The notes under the pieces: generated by a model
The model's database searches: none
What the model saw: the letters and a program-made list of their open reading frames with translations, nothing else
Told to the model about the DNA's origin: nothing
Shown here: positions 1 to 12,899 of the stretch, piece by piece
How the letters are laid out: the number at the start of each line of letters is the position of its first letter
Numbering within the stretch: the first letter of the stretch is position 1
Position numbers and translations under genes: made by a program
Assembly (NCBI RefSeq): GCF_937616625.2
Contig: NC_065574.1
Coordinates: 55,518,052-55,582,051, forward strand
DNA: 64,000 nt
Reading direction: 5' to 3'
DNA from: Mercurialis annua
Taxonomy: Eukaryota; Streptophyta; Magnoliopsida; Malpighiales; Euphorbiaceae

Positions 1-20
1 GGAGAAGGAAAGAAGCTTAC

Positions 21-3000
21 ATTGATGCGAAGGAGAGAAATGCAGTTTCCAGGATGAGAGCCATTGGCAATGTGAGCTACCTCATGCAACGGATTCCCAT
101 TAGAAATAACATCAAGCTGAGATCTACACTCTTCATCTCTCAGCGTATCAAACACTTGGCGATGAGAATAAGGCAGCCAAGTTGTGGACACTGCACTCAG
201 AATCACTCCACTCGGTTGCCCTGACTCAGTCATCTTCCTTGTCGTAATTCTTACTGTGTCATCACAAGAGTCCGATAAAGCTGTCCATGACTGCCCACCA
301 CAGCTGCTGATGTTCATACAGAATGTTCTCATCATTCTTTGTGACAGTCTCATCAGATTCTTCCTTGCTTCAGGAGATGGAATTACTGCACATCATAAAA
401 CATCTATTACAATCCTGTATATAATTTGGAATAAACTTTATGAACAATGAAATATTGGTATGGGACTTAGGGTTAAAAAAGAACCTCCCAGATCAGATAT
501 ATTTCTGGCCATAAGACTGGCAACTCTCTCGCACTGTCGTTGTAATACTCCGAGCCAGCGATGAGCTCCAAATGCCATGCCACTGTACACAAAATGACTG
601 AATATCTGATGCACAGGCTTCTCCTCAATCTCTGCATGTTCTACCCAGATCACCTGATCACCAAACCAGTTAATTATATAGACATTGAATCGTTCATATT
701 TTGATTGTATAAAATGTCATATATATACCCTTGAGTATCCATTAGGCATATCTTGAATAACACAACCAGAGGGCTTTCTCCTGTATAAAGGAAAAGGGGC
801 CTCAATTTTGTTGTCGAAGCTATCGACTGGGAAATCAACAATTCCCCAAATTCCTTCCTCTACATTTTGTTGGCAATACCGGAGAAAATACGCCTCTCGA
901 GTTGGCACCAATGGTGACAGAGCTTGTAGTTCTGCATACATCTGATGAAATACCAATAACTCAAATGTAAAATCAATTATAACATATCAAATCACAAAAG
1001 TGTGAATTGAGAAAATTTTTCTATTTAATCATAGATTGCAATATAATAAATTATCTAAGGACTAATATTTACTAATTGGAATTGCACAAGCTCGCGTTAC
1101 ATATTTATACGTTTATCAACTATACAAGTTTTACACAATATGGATACCAATGTTCATTTTGTTACATTTTGATAACCCAATATTTATATTAAATAACGGG
1201 AGGTTACATGATTAGTGTCTGTGCAATCTGTCGGCCACAAGCAATATTTAGAATTGATCGGATAACCTCTTCATTCTAGAAAAATGAATGTTGGAGTACT
1301 AAAATATAACAAATTTAACCCACAAGCTCACAGAACCGAAGGTATATGCTTACCAGCTGAAGAGAACCACTAGGGCCAGAAACGCCTTGTGCTAAAACTT
1401 GAACTGTTCTTGCTTTAGCTACGATTGATGGAAACAGCTCCATCCATTTGTTCTGTAAATGCACACTCGGAAAAAAGTTAGAAACATTACTAGTGTTAAA
1501 AGAAATTATAGTCACAAAATCAGTTCACCACAGAGTAAATTAAGGTACTTACGGGATCAAGAAAAGCATCAATGAGAGTGATGCTATTCATTATAACCAC
1601 AGCACTATCTCTCGTAGCTTCAGACCTTAACTCACCACAGTTTTGCTGCTTCATATTCAGAGGCCACGGAAACATTCTACCATACTCTTCCACATTAAAT
1701 ACTTCTCTTCCATTGTTGTTGTTTCTAATCCAAAGAGGTTCATTTGTGTGGCACATCTTCACAAGCTCATCCATGGACGACAATGCAAACTCCAATGCAA
1801 CACCTTTTTCTTCCTCCGTTAAGACGAGACCAGACTCAGTATTATAGGAAGAAGGTTCCGGCAACATGAGCATAGGCATGGGGATCATGTCGGTGCAAGA
1901 GCCTAATGGATCAGGAAACTGCCTGGAGTATATACTCATGTCCAACTCCAGTGAAGGCGGAAGAAGCGACGGAGCAAGTCCGATGGACTGAATTGGGCGC
2001 CCACTATAGCGCGATGCAATGCAACAAACACGTTGTAACTGCGAATGTTTTATATGTTAGGCTATCAGCTGTTTTGTATACATATATTCATTGGCGAAAC
2101 ACATAGCATTTGCATTTATATGCTTAGCTCCCCTATTTCTTAGGCCATCTAATAACCCCTTTTTTAACTTTTTACACCAAAATGCAGTATGATTTGAGTT
2201 TTTTTTTTATCTCCAATCACTAACTCAATTTTTTATACTAAAAATATTTTTAAGATTTTGGTTTCTATATCACATTTTACATTATTATGATTAACACTAT
2301 AGTGCTTTATTATAATACAAATTACATTTAAATTTAAATGTTTCTTTACATATTCATCACAAATATATGAAACATTAATTTATAATAAGAAATAAATTAC
2401 AATTGTTTGTCTATAGTATATGTTACAAACTTATGATATAGCAGATTTTTAAATATTTTTATTATCTGGTCAATTTTTAAATTTTATTATAAATCATGTA
2501 CTTAATTAATTTTTGGATGAGTTAAATAAGTAATTTATATGAAGTTAAAAAAAATTAAAAAAATGAAGATTAAATAGTACTAAAACCTTAAAAATAAACT
2601 TTCACTATTTGCAACTCCAAAATAGAGTTGGGGTGGAAATAATTTTACTCCAGAATATGGTGTTTTACTCTATTTTGGAGTTGGGCGTCATTAAAAGCAA
2701 TGTGAGTACTTTGACAACTATGAATAGTTAAAATATAAATATATTTTATAGAGATGTTTAGCAATTTATTGCATGTAAATGGTGAAAATGAAACATGCCT
2801 CATCTCGAAGTCTGGCATTTTCCAGGCGAAGATCCTCAAAGGAAATCCCACCAAGCATAGCTGGCCCTCCACAATTAGGGCAAATCAGAGTCCGCAATTC
2901 TGCTTGTAGCCGATAATTATCATTCTTTAACGAGTCATTTTCTGCCCTAAGTATAATATTTTCAGACCGATCTTGCTGTGCCTATATAAGTATAACACAT

Positions 3001-4222
3001 TTAAATAATTTCATTAGTAGTACAAATAAGATGAACCCTTAAACAGTTTCTCATCAATGTTGCCCTAAAAAATTGACACAATACAGCATTAATTACAGTC
3101 TCTGCACCAATTACACACCCCACCATGGCTTATTAATGGTTACAGACTGTATATGGATGGATAGCCAACGCTATAAATGATGATGAGTTACTAAACGACG
3201 CGTTTTGGGGAATCGTGTTCACCATTGTTTGTTAAGCAAGCTTAACAGCTTCATTAAGTGTTGGTTCATTTTAGGGTTACCACCATGAAATAATTATAAT
3301 TACCTTCATTTGTGTACGCCGGTTTTGAAACCAGAACTTAACCTGTCGAGGTTTTAAACCGAGTTCATGACTCAGTTTCATCCTTTGTTTGTCATCTGGG
3401 TGTGGACACTCCTTAAACAAGCTGCAATATTAATGGTGCACAGTTGCATGATTAGCACGAGTTGTTTAAGAAAAAATAGAAGAATTTAAATTTAATTAAG
3501 AAGAAAATCCAAGTATAGACTGCATGTAATTGGAAAGTTTTAAATAAAAGGAAACAAAATATATGAGACCAAGAAAAATATATAGAAAAACAGCAAAAAT
3601 GGTTTAAAAAAGGCCAAAATTTTCAAAAATGTAATTTTTTTCAAAGATATTTCCATTCAGCACATAAAACGTTTTCATCTGGCATTTGAAAGATTTCACT
3701 TTGATTATAAAAGCGTAAAAGTGAAAAAAAAACATATTTTAGATAGAAAAAATTAGAATTAAAACATATTTTTAAAGATTAAGTGATTTTTTAGATAATT
3801 TTTAAAATTTTATATTAAATGAGATCAAGAAAACATACGATTCCATTTCTTGGATCTGACGAGCAGTGTGACGATGGTACCGTTTCTTCTTAGGAGGTTG
3901 CTGAGTGCTGATTTCTTGTTCATTACCAGATTTTTCTTCAAGTTGTTCACTTCCCGACCCACTTTCCATTTCTTCTTTCCCACGAACCATTAATTCATTT
4001 TCTTCCTTCTATAAAAAAATTAGTAACAGTAAGAAATTTAAATATAAAGAGATTAAAAAAGGAATCATATTTGTGTATATATATACTTACAGGAAGAATG
4101 GTCGGGAAGGAATGAAACGACATGTTAGGAATGAAGTTGAAATTAGGGTTTGATGAAAAAAGAGTTTCTGAAGAAACCACATTTCCTCCCATATTTGACA
4201 TTACTTGACAATCTCCATACAT
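21..4222 (-). CDS. HDG5: HD-ZIP class IV homeobox-START transcription factor, HDG5-like (3' end outside window)
   Basis: Nuclear transcription factor of the HD-ZIP IV family, which acts in epidermal cell identity. Nine exons read on the minus strand: 4222-4091, 4008-3839, 3421-3304, 2981-2799, 2038-1553, 1452-1354, 941-729, 653-485 and 385-21. They give 645 in-frame residues. The last donor (GTAAGC at 20) shows that further exons lie beyond base 1. Domains in order: a short N-terminus starting [13 protein letters not shown]; a homeodomain at about residues 84-140 with the helix-3 signature [13 protein letters not shown]; a zipper-loop-zipper at about 141-210 containing the CPNCGG loop; and a START lipid-binding domain from about residue 274 to 520 ([13 protein letters not shown] and YCQQNVEEG are visible). 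The C-terminal HD-SAD region starts in exon 9. The start codon is the first ATG of the frame. Intron 4 appears to use a GC donor (GAG|GCATGT). The family is certain; HDG5 is chosen from the N-terminal and linker wording ([22 protein letters not shown]) and is likely but not proven. Confidence 0.9.
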
Positions 4223-5640
4223 TTTTTTCCTTCTTTACTTCAAGTTTCCAATCTGATCCCTTCACTTCAACGACCTAAATAGCATTTTACACCCAAGAAA
4301 ATTATAAACATGCAGAAATTTGAAGTAAAAGAAAAACAAACAAATATATATGCAGGTGATCAAGAAAATGCAAAACCTCAAGAGTGTACTAAAATGGTAG
4401 AAAATTTGAAGGAAATCTTGAGATAAAAATTGGAAGGAAATGAAAATTGTAGTGCCAAGCCTAGTCTTAATTTTACATAGTATAAAAGTAGCAGAAATTG
4501 ACAAAGAGCAATAAATATGTGATTTTCTACTATCTAGAATACACTATTATAAGACTTTTGGAGTCCAAAAGATAAAAGAAAATGCAATTTAAAATAAGAA
4601 AATAAATTGAAAACCTACCTCCCAAGTCAAGAGTGATGATTAAATATCCAGTAAAAAAAGTTTAAAATTTTAAAAAAATGTAAATAAAATATGAAAATAT
4701 GTGTCGGTTGTTTCTTGGATTTTCCGATTAGAGTTGTTGGAAATTGGAAGGAAGAAGAAATTATAATCTCTATCTTCTTCTTCTTCTTCTTTCTGATTCC
4801 CAAACCCCACTCACTTTAATTTTCTAATCTCTATTTTTTGTCATAAATAGGTAATTTAATGACTTCACCGTACAAGGTCACAATTGGAATTTTGTGTATT
4901 TAGGGTTTGGAAAAAACCGATCAAATGCTAATTTACTGCTTTTACTGTTTTTAGTTTACGTGGACATTATTTATTGGGTATTCTTACGTTTCCAAAATCC
5001 AGAAACCTAAAGTCAAACCTTACCTCTTTTACAAATGAAAAGTTACGCTACATACCCAAAGAAAAAGAAAAAAGTTAAGCTAAATCTAGTCTCTGGTTAA
5101 AAAGAGTGTACTCTAATTAGTTGACTTAAAATAGAGTTAGTATTCTTTTAAAGTCAAATCAGTTGTTTAAAAAATTAATTTGATTTTAAAAATGTAAATT
5201 TCTACTCTCCTAATCTTTGATATTTATGTTTATTTTCTATATATTTTTATTTATTTACTCTACTAATTAGAACATGCTTTCCATCTTTTACAAATTAAAA
5301 ATTATGCTACATACATATAAAAATAATAAAACTCAGTAGCACTGTTTGTATTAATGAATTTTAAATTGATGAATTTATTAAAAAATTATCATTTGGATAG
5401 AATTTAAAATTAATGAATTTTTAATATATAAAATGTCAAATCCATAAATTTTCAAATTTTAAAATTTATCATTTGGATAAAATTTAAAATCAAGTAGTTG
5501 CTAACTCAAAAAGACGTAGATTTAAAAAAATTGAATTGTAATTGTCGTAAATAACTCGTTAAATCTAAAAAAATTGTGGATATAAGTTTGAGAAATCGAA
5601 CTAATTTCAAAATATTAAAAAAAATTACGATTCAATATGA
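4223..5640 (-). promoter_or_regulatory. 5' flank of the HDG5-like gene
   Basis: AT-rich sequence upstream of the start codon. A run of GAA repeats (CTTCTTCTT on the plus strand, about 4771-4792) lies roughly 560 bp upstream and may be 5' UTR or proximal promoter. I looked for the HD-ZIP IV L1-box octamer (TAAATGYA) and did not find a clear copy near the start. No other gene is seen here. The promoter boundaries are not determined. Confidence 0.3.
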
Positions 5641-5667
5641 ATTGCATGATTTTGGATAAACTTTTAT

Positions 5668-5822
5668 GCAGTGATTTAAAAACCAGACCGGTGGTCAAAC
5701 CGGTGAAGTCATCGGTTTCCGGTTGATCCGGTTCAATAACCAATTCAACTGGTTTAATAAATTAAAATAAATTGCTGGTTCACCGGTTCAACCCTCGGTT
5801 TTTACCGGTCTGATCCATTTCA
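5668..5822. repeat. CCGGT-rich imperfect inverted repeat (MITE-like)
   Basis: Many ACCGGT and CCGGTT blocks face each other across about 150 bp. The left end reads AAAACCAGACCGGTGG and the right end reads TTTTTACCGGTCTGATCC, so the ends are roughly inverted. This resembles common plant non-autonomous DNA transposons. No clear target duplication was found. Confidence 0.4.
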
Positions 5823-6158
5823 TGGAAAACTGAAATTTTCTTTTTCGTAACTCGGAATTATACTTCCTTTTTATTTTATAAAAAAGTGAACTATAGTTTT
5901 TTTTCTTCAAATGAAAACGTAATTATAAATTTCGGTTTGGATTTTTTTCGTATAATGAATAAAAAAAGAGTGGATTTTAATTGTATTATGGATTATTTTC
6001 CTTTTTAAAAAAATTGAAAACTGGATTTACTAAATCAAATTTTTTTTAAGGATCTGAAAATTGCCTTAAATGATAGATTTTATGCTTCAAAATATGATAT
6101 TTTGATAAAAGCTCGTATCTACTAGAAATCTCATAGATATATATGGTTTGACATATAA

Positions 6159-8541
6159 ACAAAAGATCATTTTACCCTCTCATCTTGTGTTGAAGTATCA
6201 AAAAAGTTCAAATTAACAAAACTGTATCATTTTTACCCTGAATTTATCAAAACTGGATCAAAAAGGCCCTCACGGAGTGCATTTCTTAATTTAGTTTAAT
6301 TGAGAAATAATTAAGCTCTAATTAAATCAAATTAAATTAGAAATTTTTATGTACTTTTTTTAATAATTAAATTAAATTTGGAACCTTTTTTTTAATTAAT
6401 CCTAACTTAACTCTAACTAAATTCAATTAAAATACTAATTTAATTTTATTAAACACTAATTAATAAACCACTGGAAAACTCTGCTAACGGTAAAATTCAA
6501 CCACGAACAATTCAACCACGAACAAAATCCATCGACAAATAATAGATCCACCAACAAAGATCGTCAGGTATGAATCCATACGGATTTACTTGTTTGGGTT
6601 CATAATAGGAGTAAAATACTCCTAGTTATTGTGAAGTTTTCACATCACTTTAATATATTTTGTCGCACGTTTATGAGTGTTTTTGTGCCTTATTGTGTGT
6701 TTTTGTGTTTTAGGAAAGCGAAGCGTTTGTGGGGCTAATTTGGGATAACAGTGGAAAGCATTGAAGATTGTATGAAGTAGGAAGTTCAAGCAAGGAATCG
6801 AAGAAGAACAAGCCTGGATTAACAAGGTCTCGATCGAGAAGCTCACTCAATAAGCTTCTTGATCGAGAAATCTATGAGGAAAATACCCGGGATTTCTAAC
6901 AAGGAAGGTCTCAACCGAGAAGTTCAAGTTTAATGAACTTCTCGGTCGAGACATAGCTGGAATTGAGAAGACAAATCAATTTTGAAAAACGAGCTTTGCT
7001 TGGTCCACTTTCATTTTTGGCCAACACACTTTATCTAGGATGTTTTTATTTTCCTTTTTGTCAAGACTATATAAGGAACTTTATCTTGTTTTAGGGTTTA
7101 TCACCTCATTTTATGAGACATCAATTAATAGTTGTAGCTTTTTATTCCTTTTGCTCTCAATTGAAAGAAGGATCTTCATAGTTGTTGGTGTTCATCATAC
7201 TATTTCCAGATTTTTGGGTTTCACGCCTTATTTAATGCAAGTTTATTATTGGAATCTTCATTTTTTTGTTCATGCTTTTAATACCCATTCTACTTAAGGT
7301 AATCATCATAATTTTTATTATAATTATTAATTGTTGCTTAGTGATGAATGCTTGTTTAGTTATGGGTAGCTAAACCCTTAGTCTAGGAGTTGTCTATGAA
7401 TGTCATATATGATTGCCAGATGATTGGTTAGAGTTGTATGGGTTGGGGTTTTGTTGTGTTTATTAATCTTAACGCATAGATTAAATTGATCTCTTAATCC
7501 TTGATTAGTGTTTGATTAGTGAGGGCGAGAGTTGAACTAATTAAATAGACCTAGTTAAGCACAAGCTTAATACTTAAATGCACGAAGTGATTTAGCGATT
7601 AGGCGGTTGTTTGAGTTTATGTATTAATCGGATTGATTAGTGTAGTCGACATCCAATTGCATGAGAGTGGGTTGGATTTCGACTTATTAATCAATTGTCA
7701 TTTTTTCGTCTTCGGCTCGAGAGAGCGGATTTGGATATCTTAAAACGACTTGACCCGAACCAATACCCGTTTACCCAACCTTTTTACCTAGAAATTATCT
7801 CAGCATGATTAGCAACCCGTAGGCGCTTTTAATTATTGTTTTTAACCCTTTAATCAATTAGTTGTTTAATTGTTGTTTGTTTTATAGTTTAATCAGTGCT
7901 TGCTTTAGTTTAATTCCGTAGTTGTTAACAGGAAAAAAAAAACTTATCACTTGTTTGCTAAACGAATTGGAGTTCAAAATATATTTCACTCACTTTAAAC
8001 CTCTCATCTTTGTGGGTTCGACCTCGACTTATCGAGTATTACAAGTTGGTATTCTTATCAACAGTTCATACCCAGACAGGTTAGGAAATTTTAAGAATCG
8101 GAACATAAAAAGGTTGTCGATGGTGGCGGCTGCAGTCATTCAGTGATGGAGACGGAGGAGAAAGGAGATTGGAAAAGAAGAAGAAAAAAATGTGTGAAGA
8201 AAAAGGTGTTTAATGAAAAAAATACAATATAGCTTTTAATAATTTTAATATAATTCATATGATATTAAAAGTTCTAAAATTATAGAAAAATAATTGTATT
8301 TTGTGATTGTTTAAGTGTGAATTTAAAAAATTAAATAAATTAAAGGGACTTTTTAAGTTTTTTTTTTATATAAAACCGGAGAGTGCGTTTCACTCTCTGA
8401 GTCAGAGTGGGAAAACATGTTAGAGGAGGGTATTTGATTCGATTTTGACAAATTCAGGGTAAAAATGATACCGAATTTTTTAATTTGGACTTTTTTGATA
8501 CTTCGACACAAGATAAGGAGATAAAATGATCCTTTGTTCTT
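6159..8541. mobile_element. MULE-like non-autonomous element with inverted ends, split by a solo LTR
   Basis: About 90 bp at the left end (from AACAAAAGATCATTTTA, 6160 onward) reappear inverted and diverged at the right end (TAAAATGATCCTTTGTT, up to 8541). The flanks carry a near-perfect 9-10 bp duplication, TGACATATAA at 6149 and TGACATATCA at 8542, as expected for Mutator-like elements. Removing the inserted LTR (6603-8063) leaves an element of about 0.9 kb with no coding capacity. Confidence 0.55.
6603..8063 (+). mobile_element. Solo LTR of an Athila/Tat-type Ty3/gypsy retrotransposon
   Basis: 1461 bp, flanked by a perfect 5-bp target duplication GTTCA (6598-6602 and 8064-8068). It starts TAATAGGAG, a decayed TG start, and ends TTATCAACA. 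Length, order of motifs and the 3' part (CTCACTTTAAACCTCT, then a cytosine-rich stretch, then TTACAAGTTGGTATT) match the better preserved LTRs at 11419 and 15214, so it belongs to the same lineage but is much older. A TATA-like box (CTATATAAGG) lies near 7068. Palindromes based on CTCGATCGAG lie at 6826-6955, upstream of the TATA box. Confidence 0.8.
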
Positions 8542-8551
8542 TGACATATCA

Positions 8552-8797
8552 TGACCCTCATTATTCCTACTCAATCAAAATTTATGGTTTATTTGTATTA
8601 GATTATATATATTTTTCCTTTTAAACTAAAAACTATTCATTTTTTATTTTTTTATTTTCAGTCCACTAACTGTCACTTTCTTTCACTTTGATGAGTTTGG
8701 CCTTTATACGAGATACACCTCAAATATCAACCATAAATATGGATAAAAACCTAGTATAAGTAACTAAGACCATTACATGAGCTTTAGTCTAATTGAT
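8552..8797. other. Intergenic stretch, nothing recognised
   Basis: AT-rich sequence between the MULE-like element and the large solo LTR. No frame, repeat or RNA gene is supported. Confidence 0.4.
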
Positions 8798-9796
8798 ATA
8801 CTTGTCACCACCGGCGCTAGAGTATAGGTATGGTGTACCAAAACCCGTAGCAAGCCTCACGGATAACACTCAAACATATAAACCTGCAGAAAGCACTGCC
8901 CGAGGGGCAAACAATACTCCAACCTAAGTCTAGCAGTTTATATGAACAGTTCTATAATTAAAATACTCGACTCAAAACCGAGACTCCAACACATGCCTCA
9001 TATATAAATAATCCAAAGTGTAACATGCCAAAGATATAATAAAACAATCGGACCAATCCGACAATCCAAGGTATAAGACATATGTAGATAATAAACTAGT
9101 TCTACTGCGGTCTAAAAGTTTTAAGGCAATTGACTAGTTAAATAAAATAAAAACCTTCGAGAAATCAAAGAATCGGAGGTGACCAAATGTTCTCAAATCA
9201 TAAACCTAGAAAATTAGGAAAACAACAGGGTCAGATACACTGAGATGAGTTTATAATGCTATTTACATTTATTAAGATTAAAACCTTTAAAACCTGAAAT
9301 CATTTATACTGATATATATATACTAGTTTCGCATTACGTGCTATGCACGTGGCTCGTAACGTGATTCGCCAATGTACATATTAGCAATTTTATTATAATT
9401 ATATCAATTTTTATATTTATAATCAATATTAAATTAGTAAAGAATTTTTGTAAAAGCAAATATAATATATTAAGTTATTCATTTTTTTTCTATACTGAAT
9501 TTAATCTTTTTTTGATTTTATAATAACCATAATTAAATAATTAAATTAATTTTATTAATAATATCTTTAAAAATAATAAGATGAAAATTAAAATAATAAT
9601 ATATCGACCAAATGCATTATTTTAATTTTGTAGTTCAATCAAACAAAAAGATAAATATTCCTACTAATTTGGAGAAAATTTAGTTATTTTCTACATTCTA
9701 AAAACTAAATTGGAGATAATTTAGCTATCTACTCTAATTAGGACTTTAATTACAATATATGTCTAGTGATTAATTAAATAACTAATTAGTTAATGA

Positions 9797-9834
<38 letters not shown>

Positions 9835-11418
9835 TTATACACACTTGATTATGGAATAACAATATTGAAATGATATCTATAAGTATTATCCAAAGTAGAT
9901 GGGAACAAATCCTCATCAATCCCAAAGTAGGCCAGACATTGGTCAGCCAATCTCAAAGTACTTATCGGTGCACACAGTCTCGATACAAGCCTATTGAGTA
10001 GCTCGTTCCAATCCAGATCCATAATCATTAAAAACAGTTCGTAAACAGTTGTAATACTAAAATAATTTGCGGTACTTAATAAAGCGGTAAATAACACTAC
10101 AAATTCACTGCTTGCGAATCCACGTAATAACCTGGCAAGCAACTAAACATGTGCAGACTCTGAAGCACGAGCTGAAAGGTCTAAAAATAAGGCACAAGTT
10201 AAAAACCATACAACCCTTAACTCTAAGAATACTAGACACCACATCACAACCAAAGTACAAACCAAAGAATCCATACAATCCACCTTAAACAAATTAAGCA
10301 AGTTAAGTTTAAATGAGTTCTTGTCCTTAAAAACAAAACTGAAGTTTATAATTTAAATAGTTTCTTTTTTAAACCAAAAGGAATTTCCCAAAGTAGTGTG
10401 TTAGCCTTAACTGCAGTATAGCTCAACACAACATGTCGGCAACACAAGTCTATCCCGACAAAAACGTATACCAATGTATAAACCAAAGTAAAACCAAAGT
10501 CCTTTAATTCAAATTCAAAGTAAAATCAAATCCTTATATAAACCAACGTAATTTGAAATCAAGAACTCAATACATAGCTTAACAATGCCATAACCGTAAG
10601 AAGCAGAAAGCCATATAACTAGCCAACATTTGGCAAGTTCCACCCAAAGTACACACTACTTATAAGCCACCTTAAATGAAATCACAAAGGATTTAAATAC
10701 TTTTGAACCTCCAAATTCAGATCTGAAAATTCCAACTTAACACCAAGTAAGCAATTGCCAAAATATAACATAACTTACAAGTAATTCAACCAATTGTTTA
10801 TCCAACAACCTAATATAAAACTGACATCCTTTTACATGTTCAAAATAGTTTTATAAATATATTTCCAGCACTTACAAGTTGTTCAAAATCACCCTAAGTA
10901 AGCCATAAAACATAGGCACAGCAATACAAATTCGTAGATTAAACCGTCAATCGATTAAGCACCCAAAGTAACTAGTTGTAATTCTTGAATACTGTCCTTT
11001 AATAAATTTCCAGCCACCTTTATAAACTCTAAAATAACGAATTACCTTAAGAAACCACAAGTTGGCATTATACTTAGATCTAGTAAAAAATTCCAAACCA
11101 CCCAATGTATAATTGATGACTAGCAACCTATTATCACATCTCATAAAGATTTTCCAGATTTGTGTTAATGCCCAAAAACAGAATTTAAGGTCAAGAACAT
11201 CAACAATTCGGTATACTCAATCATATCAATAATAAACTCAATCCACCCAAAGTATAATTATATCTATAAGCCAATTATAATACCAATCAACTATTTCCAA
11301 ATTTTATAATTCAAACAAAACTGAAAACATAAGCAAACACTCTAAGTAAAGATTTAGCACAACATTCAATAAATACAACACATATATCCTATCATAAAAC
11401 CAATATAAAAGGAGTGAT

Positions 11419-12875
11419 TGATAGGTGCATTTTACACCTATGTTTAGGAGTTGTTTTCGCTTGTTTTTAGTATACTTTGAAGCGCTTTTTCCCCGTATTG
11501 GTGTGCTTATTTTGTGTATTAGTGTTTCAGGTAAAATGAAGCATTGCGAAGTGTTTTGGGCTTAAAGAATGAAGAAATCAAGTATCGGAATAGGAGCGAG
11601 TTGAAAGAGCGAAGAAACGAGCAAGATATGGGCGTTTAAAGGAGGGGCTCGATCGAGCCCTTCACTTATGAAGGAAGGCTCGATCGAGCCCTATGAACAA
11701 AGCTGTCCAGAAGTTTCTTCAAGGCATAAGGCTCGATCGAGCCCTCACTCTTAAGTGGATGGCTCGATCGAGCCTCTTAAAAAGAAGCTCAGAATTTGAA
11801 TTTCGAGACAAGACAAAACTCAAGGGCTCAATTTCTATTTTAGGCCCAACACTCCTTAGAAGGGTGTCCTTTGTTTACCTCATTTGTAACCCATATAAAT
11901 AGCACATTATCTTTTTTAGGGTAGAAGAAGTTGTAGACATTTTGGATTATTCTCTAGTTTTTACCTTTTTTAGATTAGCCATCTTCTCCTTGGAGATTCC
12001 TCCATTGTTGGAGCTTGATGCAAGTTTTATTTGCTTTATGATAACAAGATCTTCATTTTTATTACAAGCTACTTATTGTGAATCTTCATTATCTTTATGT
12101 TTGTCTGTTCTACTTATTTAATCAAGGTAATTCTTCTTACTTTAATGTTCTACTTTGCTCATTCCTTGATTGTTTGTGTTAATCTAAATATGAGTAGCTA
12201 AATTTCCTTTGTTAGGGGGTTAGTATGATAATTTAGGGGTTTGATTGATTGGTTGGTCCTTAGTGTTGTATGCTTTTGTTTCTTTCCTATTACTCATTGC
12301 TTGATTAGGATTAGCTACCTTAATCAATGTCATAGTTTGATTGACGCACCGAGAGGTGGTTGATTAGATCGACCTTTAGGTTAGAAAACCTAGATTTTAG
12401 AGCTCCACGAGAGTGGGTTTGAACCTAGGTGACCTTGGAGCGGATTGATTAATCGTTTGATATTGATTTAGTTTGCCTTGTAACACGAGAGTGAGCTTGG
12501 TGTGATTGAATGACTAGATACCGGTTTTGGCATTCCTTGAGGCTCGAGAGAGCGGGAATGACGTTTTAGGCCTCGCTCAGTCCTTAGTAGTTTACACTTG
12601 ATCAATCATGATTGCATAACCTAGGTTGGATTACTAACTCCTTGACATTCCCCTTTTATTGAATTAGATTCTTGATAATTAATTCTCTTTACTTGTTTAA
12701 ATTGCAATTTCACGTTAGTTTAATTCTTAGTTAGTAATTGGATACTTGAACCTTCAATTGATCGTTGCTTTCCGAATTGAATTTCCAATTACGTGTTCGC
12801 TCACTTTAAACCTCTTGTCTTCGTGGGATCGATTCCGTATTTCCGGATTACTACAAGTTAGTATTTTTGCTAACA
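11419..12875 (+). repeat. 5' LTR of the Athila-like element
   Basis: 1457 bp, TGATAGGTGC ... TTGCTAACA. It differs from the 3' LTR at only about nine or ten positions found by eye (for example GAAGCATTG versus GAAGCAATG, and a single-T indel near the GACGTTTT stretch). Four copies of GGCTCGATCGAGCC lie at 11646, 11677, 11730 and 11761. Confidence 0.93.
11892..11902 (+). promoter_or_regulatory. Probable TATA box of the 5' LTR
   Basis: CATATAAATAG lies 120 bp downstream of the palindrome cluster and about 470 bp into the LTR, a plausible U3/R position. The same sequence is kept in the 3' LTR near 15687. Confidence 0.5.
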
Positions 12876-12881
12876 AGTTTT

Positions 12882-12899
12882 TGGCGCCGTTGCCGGGGA
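12882..12899 (+). other. Primer binding site, complementary to tRNA-Asp 3' end
   Basis: TGGCGCCGTTGCCGGGGA begins six bases after the 5' LTR. It is the reverse complement of the 3' end of plant tRNA-Asp (TCCCCGGCAACGGCGCCA), the primer usual for Athila/Tat elements. Confidence 0.92.

Noticed and set aside
1572..1847. 91-codon plus-strand frame
   Set aside because: It is antisense to the START-domain exon of the HDG5-like gene, which explains the sequence fully.
9849..10142. 97-codon minus-strand frame
   Set aside because: It lies inside the chromovirus-like solo LTR and has no recognisable domain, so it is probably chance.
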